Below are positions 35,049-44,716 of a stretch of 64,000 nucleotides of DNA, piece by piece. The first letter of the stretch is position 1. Each line of letters begins with the position of its first letter. The notes below the pieces were generated by a model that ran no database searches, was not told where the DNA came from, and saw only the letters and a list, made by a program, of their open reading frames with translations. This DNA is from Minicystis rosea. GTDB lineage: Bacteria; Myxococcota_A; Polyangia; Polyangiales; Polyangiaceae. The translations under genes were made by a program, and so were the position numbers. The stretch is taken from NCBI GenBank assembly GCA_001931535.1, contig CP016211.1:7859703-7923702 (forward strand), written 5' to 3'.

Positions 35049-36080
35049 TCAGAGGTGCGCGAGGAGCACCTCCCCGAGCGCGTCGAGCGGCGCCTCGGCA
35101 TCGGCGAGGCCCGCCTCGATCACGCTGCGCGGCATGCCGTAAACGACGCACGAAGACTCGCTCTCGACGAGGACTCGTCCACCTGCGGCGTGGATGGCGG
35201 CCGCGCCCACGAGGCCGTCGTCGCCCATGCCGGTGAGGACTACGCCGACGGCGGTGGGGCCGAACACGCGCGCGGCGCTCTCGAAGAGCAGGTTGACCGA
35301 AGGGCAATGAAAGCTGCCGGCGGCGGCCTCCGCGAAGCGCGTGTAGGCGGTGTTGCCGCGGCGTTCCAAGGCGAGGTGCCGGCCACCGGGCGTGATGAGC
35401 GCGAGCCCCGGCGCGAGGTCGAGGTTGTCCGCCGCCTCGATGACGGTGAGCGTGCTGTGCGCGTCGATGCGCGCGGCGAGCGACTTGGTGTAACCGGCCG
35501 GGATGTGGAGCGCGATCACGATGGGCACCGGGAAATCGGCGGGCACGGACGTGAGCAAACGGGTGAGCGCCTGCGGGCCGCCGGTGGAGGTGCCGATGAC
35601 CACGACCTGGGCGCGACCGGAGATCTTCGGCGGGAGAGGTCGCGCCGGGGCGGGAGGATCGCTCGGCGTGGGGTGAGGACGCGCGGTGGCGGCGGCGGTG
35701 ACCTTGCGCACGAGCTCGTCGGCGAGGCCATAAAGGCGATCGGTGGCGAGCGCGGTGGGCTTGTGGACGAGATCGACCGCGCCGCGCTGGAGCGCTTCGA
35801 TCGAGAGCTCGCTGTGCGCGTCCGAGAAGCTCACCACGACCACGCGCGGCGCGCCTGCGGCCGGGAGCGCGCGGAGGACGCCCAGGCCATCGAGGTTCGG
35901 CATGACGAGGTCGAGCGTGACGACGTCGGGGGAGAGCTCGTTGATCTTCTCCAGCGCCTCCAGGCCATCGCGCGCGATGTCGACGACCTCGATTCCAGGC
36001 GCCCGCGAGAGGACCTCGCGCAGCACCTTGCGCGCGAACGCGGAGTCGTCGACCACGAGCACGCGGATGGGACGGCTCAT
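35049..36080 (-). CDS. cheB: CheB: chemotaxis protein-glutamate methylesterase
   Basis: 343 residues, last gene of the chemosensory operon. The receiver domain has Asp57 (PDVVTLDLVMPNLDGL). The linker is Pro-rich, and the C-terminal methylesterase has the catalytic Ser in GTSTGGPQAL, His in HIPAGYT and Asp in GMGDDGLVGA. It removes methyl groups from receptors when phosphorylated by CheA. Its ATG overlaps the cheR stop as ATGA. Confidence 0.96.
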   Translation of the reverse strand: MSRPIRVLVVDDSAFARKVLREVLSRAPGIEVVDIARDGLEALEKINELSPDVVTLDLVMPNLDGLGVLRALPAAGAPRVVVVSFSDAHSELSIEALQRGAVDLVHKPTALATDRLYGLADELVRKVTAAATARPHPTPSDPPAPARPLPPKISGRAQVVVIGTSTGGPQALTRLLTSVPADFPVPIVIALHIPAGYTKSLAARIDAHSTLTVIEAADNLDLAPGLALITPGGRHLALERRGNTAYTRFAEAAAGSFHCPSVNLLFESAARVFGPTAVGVVLTGMGDDGLVGAAAIHAAGGRVLVESESSCVVYGMPRSVIEAGLADAEAPLDALGEVLLAHL

Positions 36081-36907
36081 GAAGCACGCTCCTTGCGATA
36101 GAAGAAGACTCCACGGTGCTCTTCGGACGCGAGGGCCGTGCCGAGGCGCATGAGCGACTCGGAGATGCCCACGAGGAGCGCGCCGCCGTCGGCGAGCGCC
36201 GCGGCCAGCCCTTCGACGACGCAACGCGCGGTCTCGTCGTGGAAGTAGATGAGCACGTTGCGACAAAGGATGAGGTCGAAGCGCCCGAGCGCGGCGACGG
36301 CCTCGGTGTCGAGGAGGTTGATGCGCCGGAAATCGATGGCGCGGAGGATCTCGTCGCTGACGGCGATCCGCTCCCCCGCCGTGTGCAGGAAGCGCTGCGC
36401 GGCGGTGGGAATGGTGACGTGATCTCGAAGGGCGCGGACACCGAAGCGGCCCGCGCGCGCGCACGCGATGACCCGCGGGCTCACGTCGCTGGCGACGATC
36501 TCGACGCGATCGAGGAGGCCCTCGCCGGCGAGGATCATGGCCAGCGAGAGCGGCTCCTCGCCGGTGGAACAAGCAGCGGACCAGATGCGCGGGCGCGCGC
36601 CGGCCTCGCAGAGCGGGCGCACGACGTCGCGCACCGCGACGAGGATCGGATCGATCTCGCGGAAGAAATAGGTCTCGTTGACGACGAGCGCGTCGACGAG
36701 CGCGTCGAGCTCGGGTGCGCTCGCCGGGTCGTAACGGAGGTAGTAGTAGTAATCGAGCAGCGACTCGAAGCCGGCCTCCGACGCGCGCGCGGCCAGCTTG
36801 TCGCCGAGGAGATCGCGATCGGCGATGCTGTAGTGGAGGCCGATCTTCTCCTCGACGAGCGCGCTCAGGATCGCGAGGACGGGAGGCGAAAGGGTGCCTG
36901 CGATCAT
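36077..36907 (-). CDS. cheR: CheR: chemotaxis protein methyltransferase
   Basis: 276 residues. N-terminal helical domain, then the SAM-binding methyltransferase domain with NETYFFRE, IWSAACSTGEEPLSLAMIL (SAM loop) and FDLILCRNVLIYF. It methylates receptor glutamates using S-adenosylmethionine. No C-terminal TPR extension is present, unlike several myxobacterial CheR fusions. Start ATG 36907 overlaps the HEAT gene stop as ATGA, and its own stop overlaps cheB. Confidence 0.96.
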   Translation of the reverse strand: MIAGTLSPPVLAILSALVEEKIGLHYSIADRDLLGDKLAARASEAGFESLLDYYYYLRYDPASAPELDALVDALVVNETYFFREIDPILVAVRDVVRPLCEAGARPRIWSAACSTGEEPLSLAMILAGEGLLDRVEIVASDVSPRVIACARAGRFGVRALRDHVTIPTAAQRFLHTAGERIAVSDEILRAIDFRRINLLDTEAVAALGRFDLILCRNVLIYFHDETARCVVEGLAAALADGGALLVGISESLMRLGTALASEEHRGVFFYRKERAS

Positions 36908-39258
36908 GCGGCCCACTGAGCGACGACGAGCGCGCAGATGCGCCGGACGTCGGGGTCGGGATCCACGGCCTTGGCCTCCTCGAGCGCGGTGAGCGCGCAC
37001 CGCGTGCCGAGCGCCGCGAGCGTGGTGGCGACGGCCCGGCGGGCCGCGACGTTGGGGAGGCGGAGCGCGTCGCAGAGCGCGCTCACGGCGGGCTCCATGC
37101 GCATGCGCGCGAGCGCGGCGGCGAGCTGGACCGCGAGCTCGTCGTCGGCGACGGCGAGCGCTTCGAGGATGCCTGCGATCCGCCCTTCGACGGGCGCGGA
37201 GAGCGCGGCGGAGACGCGCGCGGGCGCAGCCGAGGCGCGGAGGAGATCGACGAGGACGCGCGTGGTCTCGACGCCGGGCCACTCGGTGAGGATGCCGAGC
37301 GCGGCGGCGGAGACGGTGGGATCCTCGTCGCTCGCGGCCCGCGAGAGCGCGCCGAGCGCCTCCGGGGACGCGAGGCCGGCGAGCGACGAGACGGCCACGA
37401 GGCGCGTCGCCGTGTCGGGCACGGTCGCGGCGGACACGAGCGCGGGGAGCGCTTCGGGCCGGCGCGCGAGCCCGAGCCCGAGCAGCGCGGCGCGGCGCAC
37501 GTCGAGGTCGCGATGCTCGACGGTGCCGAGGAGCGCGGCCAGCGCGGTATCGCAGCGCATGCCCGCGAGCGCCTCGACCGCAGCGACGCGGACGTGGCCT
37601 GCGGAATCGCCGAGCCGCTCGGAGACACGCTCGGCCGCGGCTTCGCAACCGAGCCGGCCCAACGCTTGGCACGCGTAGTAGCGGCACCACGAGTCCTCGT
37701 CGTCGAGGAGCTGTAGGAGCCTGGTGACGACGCGCGGCTCGGGCGCGCACTGGCCGAGCGTGCGCGCGGAGGTGGCGCGCGTGTGCGCATCGGGCGCGCG
37801 CGACACGTCGAGAAGAGCGTCGAGACCCCGAGGGTCGTCGACGAAGGCGAGCCCCTGGATGGCCGCATCACGCACCCGCGGATCGGGATCGGCGACGTTG
37901 GCGAGGAAGACTTCGCGCGCGGAGGCGTAGCCGAAATACGCGAGGATGCGGAGCGCCGCGCGACGCACCGAGGGCGTGCCTTCCGACGCGGCCGCGAGCG
38001 CGAGCGCTTCGGTGCGCGGGCCGCCGAGCGACTGCACGGCGGAGATGGCGGCATGCACGACCCGCACGCTGCCGTCGCCGAGGAGCGCGAAGATCTGCGG
38101 CGCGGCGTCGACGGCGCCGATGCGCGCGAGCGCGTCGCACGCGGCCGCGCGGACCTCGGGATCGGGATCGTCGAGGCACGCGATGACGACGGGCGCCGCC
38201 GCGCGCCCGGTCACGAGCGGCAGCAGGAGGCGGCGTTTCTCGCTGTTGCGTTTCTGCAACGATGCAAAGAGCCGCGCGTCCGCGCTTCCACCGAGCTGCA
38301 CGAGCGCTGCGGCCGCCGCCGCCGCGACGTTGGGCGGACCGTCGACGAGCGCGGTGAGCTCGGCGGCCGCAGCGTCCCCGCCGAGCGCGCCGAGGAGCGC
38401 GCAGATGGCGGCCTGCTCGATCTGGCTCGCGGCGTCGAGGGCCTGCGCGAGCCGGCGCGCCGAGGCGGGCATGGGCGCGGCCCGACGGAGCGCATCGTCG
38501 ATGGGCTCCACGAGGCCGTAGCGCTCGCGGTGACGCTCGCGCAGATCGGCGAGCGCCGCGGCGGCGACGCGCGTGATGGCGGCGCTCGGTTGGGCGAGCA
38601 GGCGCACGAGCGGGTCGACGGCGCTGCGGCTCCCGGAGCGACCGAGCGCGCGCGCTGCTTCGAGCATGTACCGAGGATCGGGGAGCAAGGTCGCGAGCGG
38701 CTCGATGGCGCGCGGATCACCGCTCCGGCCGAGCACGTCGATGGCCGGGAAGGTGCGGAAGAAGTTGCCGCTCGTCACCGCCTGCACGAGCGATCCCACC
38801 GCCGCGCGGCCGCCCACGCGGCCGAGCGCCTCGATGGCGGCCACCGCGACGTTGTCGTCCCGATGCGCCGCGAGCTCCGCGAGGCGCGCCACGGCGGCGG
38901 CGCTGTGCCGGCGGCCGAGGATGTGCGCGGCGTCGGCGATGATCGCGGGATCGTCGTGCAGCGAGAGCGCGATCACCGCCGCGTCGACGGCGCCCGTCGA
39001 AGCGACGAGCGCGTCGACGGCGCCGGCGATGCGCGCCTCGTTGTCACGATGCGTGACGAGGGCTTCGCAGAGCGCGCTCACGGCCTCGTCGCCGAGCGCC
39101 GCGAGAGATGCGACGACGCCGCGGCGCACCGTCCAGCTCGGGTCGGCGAGCATCTCCACGAGCTCGGGGACGCCGGAGGCGCCGAGCGCGGCCCATCGAT
39201 CGGCGTCCTCTGCGCGACGCCGCTCCGCCTCCGACAGCATGAGGACGCGCATGCTCAT
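36904..39258 (-). CDS. HEAT-repeat protein of the chemosensory operon
   Basis: 784 residues made almost entirely of PBS-lyase-type HEAT repeats of about 30 residues (for example DPDPEVRAAACDALARIGAVDAAPQI, DPDPRVRDAAIQGLAFVDDPRGLDALL, HRDLDVRRAALLGLGLARRPEAL), about 20 in number, forming a long alpha-solenoid with no signal peptide. Solenoids of this kind are protein-binding scaffolds. It overlaps the receptor gene before it and cheR after it by four bases each, so it is a built-in part of this pathway. From memory, a HEAT-repeat protein also occurs in a Myxococcus Che cluster (Che7), but I cannot verify orthology. Likely binds the receptor, CheW or CheR. Confidence 0.88.
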   Translation of the reverse strand: MSMRVLMLSEAERRRAEDADRWAALGASGVPELVEMLADPSWTVRRGVVASLAALGDEAVSALCEALVTHRDNEARIAGAVDALVASTGAVDAAVIALSLHDDPAIIADAAHILGRRHSAAAVARLAELAAHRDDNVAVAAIEALGRVGGRAAVGSLVQAVTSGNFFRTFPAIDVLGRSGDPRAIEPLATLLPDPRYMLEAARALGRSGSRSAVDPLVRLLAQPSAAITRVAAAALADLRERHRERYGLVEPIDDALRRAAPMPASARRLAQALDAASQIEQAAICALLGALGGDAAAAELTALVDGPPNVAAAAAAALVQLGGSADARLFASLQKRNSEKRRLLLPLVTGRAAAPVVIACLDDPDPEVRAAACDALARIGAVDAAPQIFALLGDGSVRVVHAAISAVQSLGGPRTEALALAAASEGTPSVRRAALRILAYFGYASAREVFLANVADPDPRVRDAAIQGLAFVDDPRGLDALLDVSRAPDAHTRATSARTLGQCAPEPRVVTRLLQLLDDEDSWCRYYACQALGRLGCEAAAERVSERLGDSAGHVRVAAVEALAGMRCDTALAALLGTVEHRDLDVRRAALLGLGLARRPEALPALVSAATVPDTATRLVAVSSLAGLASPEALGALSRAASDEDPTVSAAALGILTEWPGVETTRVLVDLLRASAAPARVSAALSAPVEGRIAGILEALAVADDELAVQLAAALARMRMEPAVSALCDALRLPNVAARRAVATTLAALGTRCALTALEEAKAVDPDPDVRRICALVVAQWAA

Positions 39259-41795
39259 CCCCCGGTCGCGAGCGGCGCGCCCGTGAGCAGGCCGCTCTCC
39301 TTGATGCCTTGGAGCGTTGCTCCGAGCGAGGTCACGGCTTCGACCTGATCGACGCTCGCAGCTCGAACGCGCGCGATCTGCTCCGCCAACGCAGTGACGT
39401 CCGTCGCCAGCGCCGACGTCTCCCGCGCCCGCTCGGCGGCCGAGCCGGAGACATCGCGCGCGCGACCGCGGACTTCGGTGAGCTGACGCGCGAAATCGCC
39501 GACGGTCCCCGTGTGCTCCGCGAGCGCCTCGACGATGGCGCGCGTCGCTGTCGTCTGCCGGCCCGCGGTGCCCGCGAGCGCGCTCACGGTCTCCGCCTGC
39601 TCCGCGACCGCGCGCGCCGTCTGCCGCGCGATGCGCCGCACCGTCTCGCCCTCCTTGGCGAGGGTCGTCGTCGCGCGCGCCTGCTCGCTCGTCGCGGTCG
39701 TCACCGTCACGGCGAGCGCGGCGAGGCGACGCGCGGTGGTCTCGAGGGCCTTGGCCGCGCGGGCCCGCTCCGCGACGGTCCGCGCGGCCTGTGCGGCCTG
39801 GATGCGGGAGTCGTCGGTGGCCCGCGCCACCTCCGCAGCGCCGGACGCCTGTTCGGCGAGGCCCGACGCGATCCGCTGGGTCATGGACGCGACCTCCTGC
39901 GCGGCCGTGCTCACACCCGCGAGGGCGCGGGTCTGCTCGGTCATCGCCGAGCTCGTCTGGTGCGTGAGCCCGCGCATTTGCTGCGCCGCCTTGGCGAGCT
40001 GCGCGGCGCCGGCCGCCTGCTCCTCCGTCGCCCGCGCCGCGCGCTCGGCGTTGCTCGTGAGCTGTGTGCCGGCGCGCGCCACCTCGCGCAGCGACCGCGC
40101 CTGCTCGCTCGTCGCATCCTTGGTCTGCCGCGCCATCCGGCGCATCTCGCTCGAGTTGCGCGCCAGCTCGCCGATGGCCTTGGTCTGCTCGGCCGCCGCG
40201 CGCGCGATGGATCGACCTTCCTCGGCCACGCGCGCGGTCGCTTGCACCATCGACGCGACGGCCTTGACCTGGTCGCTGTTGGCTTGATCGACATCGCGCA
40301 CGGATCGACCGAGCCCCTCGACGCCCTCGAGGATCGACGCGATCGCGCGCTCGGCGTCGCCGGCGAGCCGCGTCCCCTCCTCCGTCACCTTCACGCCCTC
40401 GGCCGACGCGCTCACCGCGTCGCGCACGCTCGCCTGCAGCCCACGCACGATCTTGGCGATGTCCGCGCTGGCCGCGGCGGCGCGATCCGAGAGCGCGCGG
40501 ATCTCCTCCGCCACCACGGCGAAACCGCGCCCGTGCTCACCGGCCCGCGCGGCCTCGATGCTGGCGTTGAGCGAGAGCAGGTTGGTGCGATCGGCGATCA
40601 TGTTGATCGTCTGGACGATGTCGCCGATCTCCTCCGCGCGGCGGCCCATCTCCTTCATCACGTCGGCGGATCCGATCATCGCGTGCCGAATGCTGCCCAG
40701 GCCGGCGATGGATTTGCCCACGGTCGCCGCGCCCCCTTCGGCCAGCGCCTGGCTGCGCTCGGCGGTCTGCCGCGCGCCCTCCACGATCCCCACGATCCGC
40801 CGCGTCGAGGCCTCCACCTGCACGGACGCGCTCGCGCTCGTGGTGGCGAGCTCGTTGATCTGCTCGGCGCGCTGCGCCACCTCCTTCGCGGCGCGCGCGA
40901 GCTGCTCGGTCGCGACCGCGTTGGCCTCGATCACCGCCGCGTTCTTCTCCGCCGTGGCCGCGACCTCTTCGACCGAGGCGGCGACCTGCGTGGTGTTGCT
41001 CGCGGCCGTGGTGGCGGCCGACTCCAAGCCCTTCACGCTCTCGAAGAGCACGCTCGCGGATCGCGCCATCTGCTCCGCGGTCGCGGCGGTCTCTTCGACG
41101 GCGGAGGCCATCTCGGCCGCATCGCGCGCCACGCGATCGAGCGCATCGGAGGTGCCCGTCACGTCCCCGGCCACACCGGCGATCCGATCGCCCAGGTTCT
41201 TCGCCTCGACGGAGAGCCGCCCGCCCCCGCGCGCCATCTGCTCGATCCGCGCCGCCACCTCTTCGATGGACGCGGCGTTGGTCTCGCCCCACCCCGCCAG
41301 ATCGGTGATGTCGGAGCTCGTCGCGCTGGCGGCGGCGAGCACCTCTTCGCTCGTGGCCGCGAGCTCCTCGGCGTTCGCGATCACGCCCTTCACCGATCGA
41401 TCGATGCCTTCGATGATCGCCGCCGTCGCCTCGGCGGAGCTCGCCAACGACTCGGCATCGTCCTTCACGCTCCCAATCGAGGACGACAGCTGCGCGAGCG
41501 CGCTCCCCGTCCCTTCCAGGCTCGGGAGCACCTCGCCGGCCTGATCGCTCGTCCGCTTCTGCGCGCGCGACAGCGTCTGCACGGAGGCGGCCGCCTCGTC
41601 GACGCTCGCCCCGAGATTGTCGACCGCGACGCGCAGCTCCTGCCCTGCGATCACGCGCTCGCCGGCATCGGTCGCGAGGCGCGTCGCGGACTGCTCCGCC
41701 CCGCGCGCATCCGCCGCCGCGTGCCGGAGCGCGTGCTCCATCTCCAGCGCCTGCGCGAGGGCCGCGTCGATGATCGCGCTCTCGTTACTCGCCAT
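39255..41795 (-). CDS. Cytoplasmic methyl-accepting chemotaxis protein with very long symmetric hairpin
   Basis: 846 residues, no membrane helix, no HAMP and no recognisable ligand domain. The signalling tip, the most conserved receptor segment (QTINMIADRTNLLSLNASIEAARAGEHGRGFAVVAEEIRALSDR), is at 395-440 with its turn near Glu420. That leaves about 420 residues on each side, all heptad-patterned Ala/Glu/Arg/Thr helix. Ordinary receptors have about 150 residues per arm. The C-terminal arm is unusually rich in evenly spaced Q-T-x-A and E-Q-A units. Methylation-type glutamate pairs (EE, QE) occur on both arms. The start has a GGGGAGGAG ribosome site and overlaps cheW by 11 bases. Confidence 0.9.
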   Translation of the reverse strand: MASNESAIIDAALAQALEMEHALRHAAADARGAEQSATRLATDAGERVIAGQELRVAVDNLGASVDEAAASVQTLSRAQKRTSDQAGEVLPSLEGTGSALAQLSSSIGSVKDDAESLASSAEATAAIIEGIDRSVKGVIANAEELAATSEEVLAAASATSSDITDLAGWGETNAASIEEVAARIEQMARGGGRLSVEAKNLGDRIAGVAGDVTGTSDALDRVARDAAEMASAVEETAATAEQMARSASVLFESVKGLESAATTAASNTTQVAASVEEVAATAEKNAAVIEANAVATEQLARAAKEVAQRAEQINELATTSASASVQVEASTRRIVGIVEGARQTAERSQALAEGGAATVGKSIAGLGSIRHAMIGSADVMKEMGRRAEEIGDIVQTINMIADRTNLLSLNASIEAARAGEHGRGFAVVAEEIRALSDRAAAASADIAKIVRGLQASVRDAVSASAEGVKVTEEGTRLAGDAERAIASILEGVEGLGRSVRDVDQANSDQVKAVASMVQATARVAEEGRSIARAAAEQTKAIGELARNSSEMRRMARQTKDATSEQARSLREVARAGTQLTSNAERAARATEEQAAGAAQLAKAAQQMRGLTHQTSSAMTEQTRALAGVSTAAQEVASMTQRIASGLAEQASGAAEVARATDDSRIQAAQAARTVAERARAAKALETTARRLAALAVTVTTATSEQARATTTLAKEGETVRRIARQTARAVAEQAETVSALAGTAGRQTTATRAIVEALAEHTGTVGDFARQLTEVRGRARDVSGSAAERARETSALATDVTALAEQIARVRAASVDQVEAVTSLGATLQGIKESGLLTGAPLATGG

Positions 41796-42234
41796 GAATC
41801 CGCTCCTCCCCGATGACCTTCTCGAAATCGATGAGCAGGACCAGCCGCCCCTCCCCCGCTCGCTGGATCTGGGCGACGCTCTTCACGAACCCTCCGCCCT
41901 CCTGACCCACGAGATCAGGGGGCGCGCGCCACGCGTCGTCCGGGATGTCGAGCACCTCGCGCGCGCTGTCCACGAGCAAGCCCACCGTGCGCCCGCCGCG
42001 CTGCACGATCACCACGCGCGCATCCAGCGTCGGCTCGGTGGCCGCCACGCCGAAGCGCGCGCGCAGATCCACCACCGGCACCACGCGCCCGCGGATCTGG
42101 ATCAGCCCCGTGACCCACGCCGCCGTCCCCGGCACCCGCGTGGCGTGCGTGAACGACTCCATCTGCAGCACGTCCGCCGCCGCGAGCACGTACTCCGCAT
42201 CCTGCACTTTGAAGACCACGTGCAGCGCGCTCAT
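41785..42234 (-). CDS. cheW: CheW: chemotaxis coupling protein
   Basis: 149 residues with the SH3-like CheW fold: HVVFKVQDAEYVLAAADVLQMESF, RVPGTAAWVTGLIQIRGRVVPVVDLRARFG, RVVIVQRGGRTVGLLVDSAREVLDI. It couples the receptor to CheA. The ATG at 42234 overlaps the cheA stop as ATGA. Confidence 0.95.
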   Translation of the reverse strand: MSALHVVFKVQDAEYVLAAADVLQMESFTHATRVPGTAAWVTGLIQIRGRVVPVVDLRARFGVAATEPTLDARVVIVQRGGRTVGLLVDSAREVLDIPDDAWRAPPDLVGQEGGGFVKSVAQIQRAGEGRLVLLIDFEKVIGEERIHGE

Positions 42235-44231
42235 GCCGACGCCTCGCTGCCATTTCGCGCGAACGTCCCGGAGAGCCCGACCAGATCGAGCACCAGCGTG
42301 GGCCGGCCGTCGCCGAGATCGGTCGAGCCCGAGACGCCCACGACGCGCACCAACGGATCTTCGAGCGGGCGCACCACCACCTCTTGCTGCGCGAGCATGC
42401 GGCTCACCGCGAACGCGAAGGGGGCGCCGTGGCGACGCACCACGAGCGCCTTCGAGGCGCCGTCCGCAGGCAGCGAGAACACCGAGGAGAGGCTGACGAT
42501 CGGCACGATCTCGCCGCGGTGCTCGATCAGATCGACCGGCGTCTTGCCGCTCCGCATCCGCGGCCCGCGGAGCGTGTGCCCCGGCGACGCCTCCACGATC
42601 TCGTCCACCCCCGCCACCGGCGCCACGAACGGCTGCGTCCCGCAGACGAACGAGAACGCGTCGACGATCGTGATCGTGAGCGGCACCCGCATCGTGAACA
42701 TCGTCCCCACGCCCAACTGCGTCGACAGCGACAGCTCCCCGCCGAGCTGATCGACCGCGACGCGCTTCACGATATCCATCCCCAGGCCGCGCCCGCTCGT
42801 CGTGGTCGCCTGATCGAGCGTCGACAACCCCGGCCTCGTGATGGCCTCGAGCAGCGCCGCGTCGCTCTCGGGCACCGGCCGCCCCAGGCGACGCGCCACC
42901 GCCGCGCGATCGATGCCGCGCCCATCGTCGCTCACGCAGAGCTCGAGCTGGTTGCTCGATCGCTCGAAGCACGCCACGCGAACGAGCCCTTCCTCGGGCT
43001 TGCCCAGCCGGCGACGCTCTTCGGGACGCTCGATCGCATGATCCACCGCGTTCCGGATCAAGTGCACGATCGCCGGGAAAATCCGCTCCGCCACCGCCTT
43101 GTCGAGCTCCGCCTTGCCCGCGTCGATCTCGACCCGCATCGGCTTGCCCGTGACCCGGCTCAAGCCGCGTACGACGAGCGGGACCCGCTCGAGCAGCTCG
43201 GCCACGCTCACCATCCGCGCGCGCATGATCGCGCCCCGCAGATCACGAAGCTGCCGGCCGTACTCCGTCACGCCCTCGCTCAGCTCGTGCGCGGGCACGC
43301 CGGCCGCGGAGAGCGCCGTCACCGCCCGCTCCAACCGAAAGCGCGTGACCACCAGCGCCGACAGCTTCTCCAGCGCATCGTCGAGCCGCGAGACGTCGAC
43401 GCGCACCACGCGCATCCGATCGGGCATGTAGCCCGCGAGCTCGTCCTCCGAAATGGCCCCATCGGTCGCGGGCACGCCCGGCCCGGCGAGCTGCCGCACG
43501 GACTCCACCGGCGCGGCGGCGGCCTCCGCAATCTGCTCGTCCGTCGCCTCCGTCAGCAGGATCAACGCGAACGCGATCCCTGCCGGCGCGGCCTCGCCCG
43601 CGGCCACGGAGATCGGCACGACCTTCACGATCTCCGCGATCTTCCCGACGCGCTCGCGCACGCTCGTGATGTTCACGCCGTCGGCCGCGCGCGCCGGCGA
43701 GGGCACGAAGTCCACGCGCACCGCGCGCCGCCCATTTTCCACGCCCTGCGCGAGCTGCGCTTCCTCCGCCGTCGACAGCTTCCCCGAGAGCTCCGGCCCC
43801 AGCCATTCCGGCCGCGCCGCCGGCCTCTTGACCTGCTCGAGCTGCGCGAGCGCATCGAGCAGCACGCTCGGCGCCGGCGGCACCGGCGCCTTCGACGACA
43901 CCGCGCGCACCCGCTCACGAATGGCCCGAAGCCCATCCAACAGCGGCTCGATCGCCTCCCGAGGGAGCGCGCCCGCCGCTTGATCCGCCGCGCGGAGCAC
44001 CGTTTCCATGGAGTGGGCCACGTCCACGATCGGCTCTACACCCACCATCGCTGAGAGGCCTTTGAGCGTGTGGAGCGAACGAAAGAGCTCCCGCACCGCC
44101 TTCGGGTTCGTCTCCCCGCGCCGCATCGCTCCTTCGACGGCGAGCAGGTTCGCCGACGAAGCCGCGAGGTGCTCCTCCGCCTCGACGAGATACCCCTCCA
44201 GGAACTCGGTCCCGTCGAAAGGCTCGCTCAT
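42231..44231 (-). CDS. cheA: CheA: chemotaxis histidine kinase
   Basis: 666 residues. P1/Hpt domain with phospho-acceptor His54 (LFRSLHTLKGLSAMVG); a shortened middle region, with no clear second P2 copy; dimerisation helices about 275-345; ATPase domain about 345-530 with N box HLIRNAVDHAIE, G1 DDGRGID and G2 SGRGLGMDIV; CheW-like P5 domain to the end (DAFSFVCGTQPFVAPVAGVDEIVE). There is no fused receiver, unlike FrzE-type kinases; the single-domain regulator is the gene before it. Four-base overlaps on both sides. Confidence 0.95.
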   Translation of the reverse strand: MSEPFDGTEFLEGYLVEAEEHLAASSANLLAVEGAMRRGETNPKAVRELFRSLHTLKGLSAMVGVEPIVDVAHSMETVLRAADQAAGALPREAIEPLLDGLRAIRERVRAVSSKAPVPPAPSVLLDALAQLEQVKRPAARPEWLGPELSGKLSTAEEAQLAQGVENGRRAVRVDFVPSPARAADGVNITSVRERVGKIAEIVKVVPISVAAGEAAPAGIAFALILLTEATDEQIAEAAAAPVESVRQLAGPGVPATDGAISEDELAGYMPDRMRVVRVDVSRLDDALEKLSALVVTRFRLERAVTALSAAGVPAHELSEGVTEYGRQLRDLRGAIMRARMVSVAELLERVPLVVRGLSRVTGKPMRVEIDAGKAELDKAVAERIFPAIVHLIRNAVDHAIERPEERRRLGKPEEGLVRVACFERSSNQLELCVSDDGRGIDRAAVARRLGRPVPESDAALLEAITRPGLSTLDQATTTSGRGLGMDIVKRVAVDQLGGELSLSTQLGVGTMFTMRVPLTITIVDAFSFVCGTQPFVAPVAGVDEIVEASPGHTLRGPRMRSGKTPVDLIEHRGEIVPIVSLSSVFSLPADGASKALVVRRHGAPFAFAVSRMLAQQEVVVRPLEDPLVRVVGVSGSTDLGDGRPTLVLDLVGLSGTFARNGSEASA

Positions 44232-44635
44232 TGCGCATCAGCGCCGGCGCCGCTCGCGAGCAGCGCGCGGACCTCGGTGAGAATCACGTCGGGCGTGAAG
44301 GGTTTGGTCAGAAACTGCGATGCTCCCGCCGCGAGCGAGCGAGCCCGTGATCCTTCGTCGCCCCGTGTCGTGACCACGAGAATGGGTAACGCTCGCAATT
44401 TGTCCTGCCCCCGCACGAACTCGATGACCTCGAATCCGCCGATGTCGGGCATGTTCAAATCCAAGACGAGGAGATCGAACGACCGGAGCGCGAGCTGCTC
44501 CACGGCCTCGAGCCCGCTCGCCGCTTGGGTGAACGAAAATGGCTCGGCGCGGAGGCAGGCGACAATCATCTCCCGCATCACCTTGCTGTCGTCGACGACC
44601 AGAATCTCCGCCACGCTTTCCCCCATGGCGCTCAT
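44228..44635 (-). CDS. CheY-like single-domain response regulator
   Basis: 135 residues, first gene of the chemosensory operon. Receiver landmarks: acidic pair in VVDDSKV, phospho-acceptor Asp59 (LLVLDLNMPDIGG), Thr in VVTTRGDEG and Lys in FLTKPF. The only free-standing output of this pathway in the window, so it carries the signal to an unknown target. Its stop overlaps cheA by ATGA. The promoter must lie in the 219-base gap shared with the divergent REC-PAS kinase. Confidence 0.92.
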   Translation of the reverse strand: MSAMGESVAEILVVDDSKVMREMIVACLRAEPFSFTQAASGLEAVEQLALRSFDLLVLDLNMPDIGGFEVIEFVRGQDKLRALPILVVTTRGDEGSRARSLAAGASQFLTKPFTPDVILTEVRALLASGAGADAQ

Positions 44636-44716
44636 GCAGGTGGCACCCTCGAATCATCCAGTCAAGCAGGTTGACCCAATACGACGACATCAGGACTCGA
44701 CCGCTGCGACGGCGAC

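Noticed and set aside
39309..41816. 835-residue open frame antisense to the chemoreceptor
   Set aside because: Arg/His/Gly/Leu low-complexity with no motif; a by-product of the repetitive Ala/Glu/Thr coding on the other strand.
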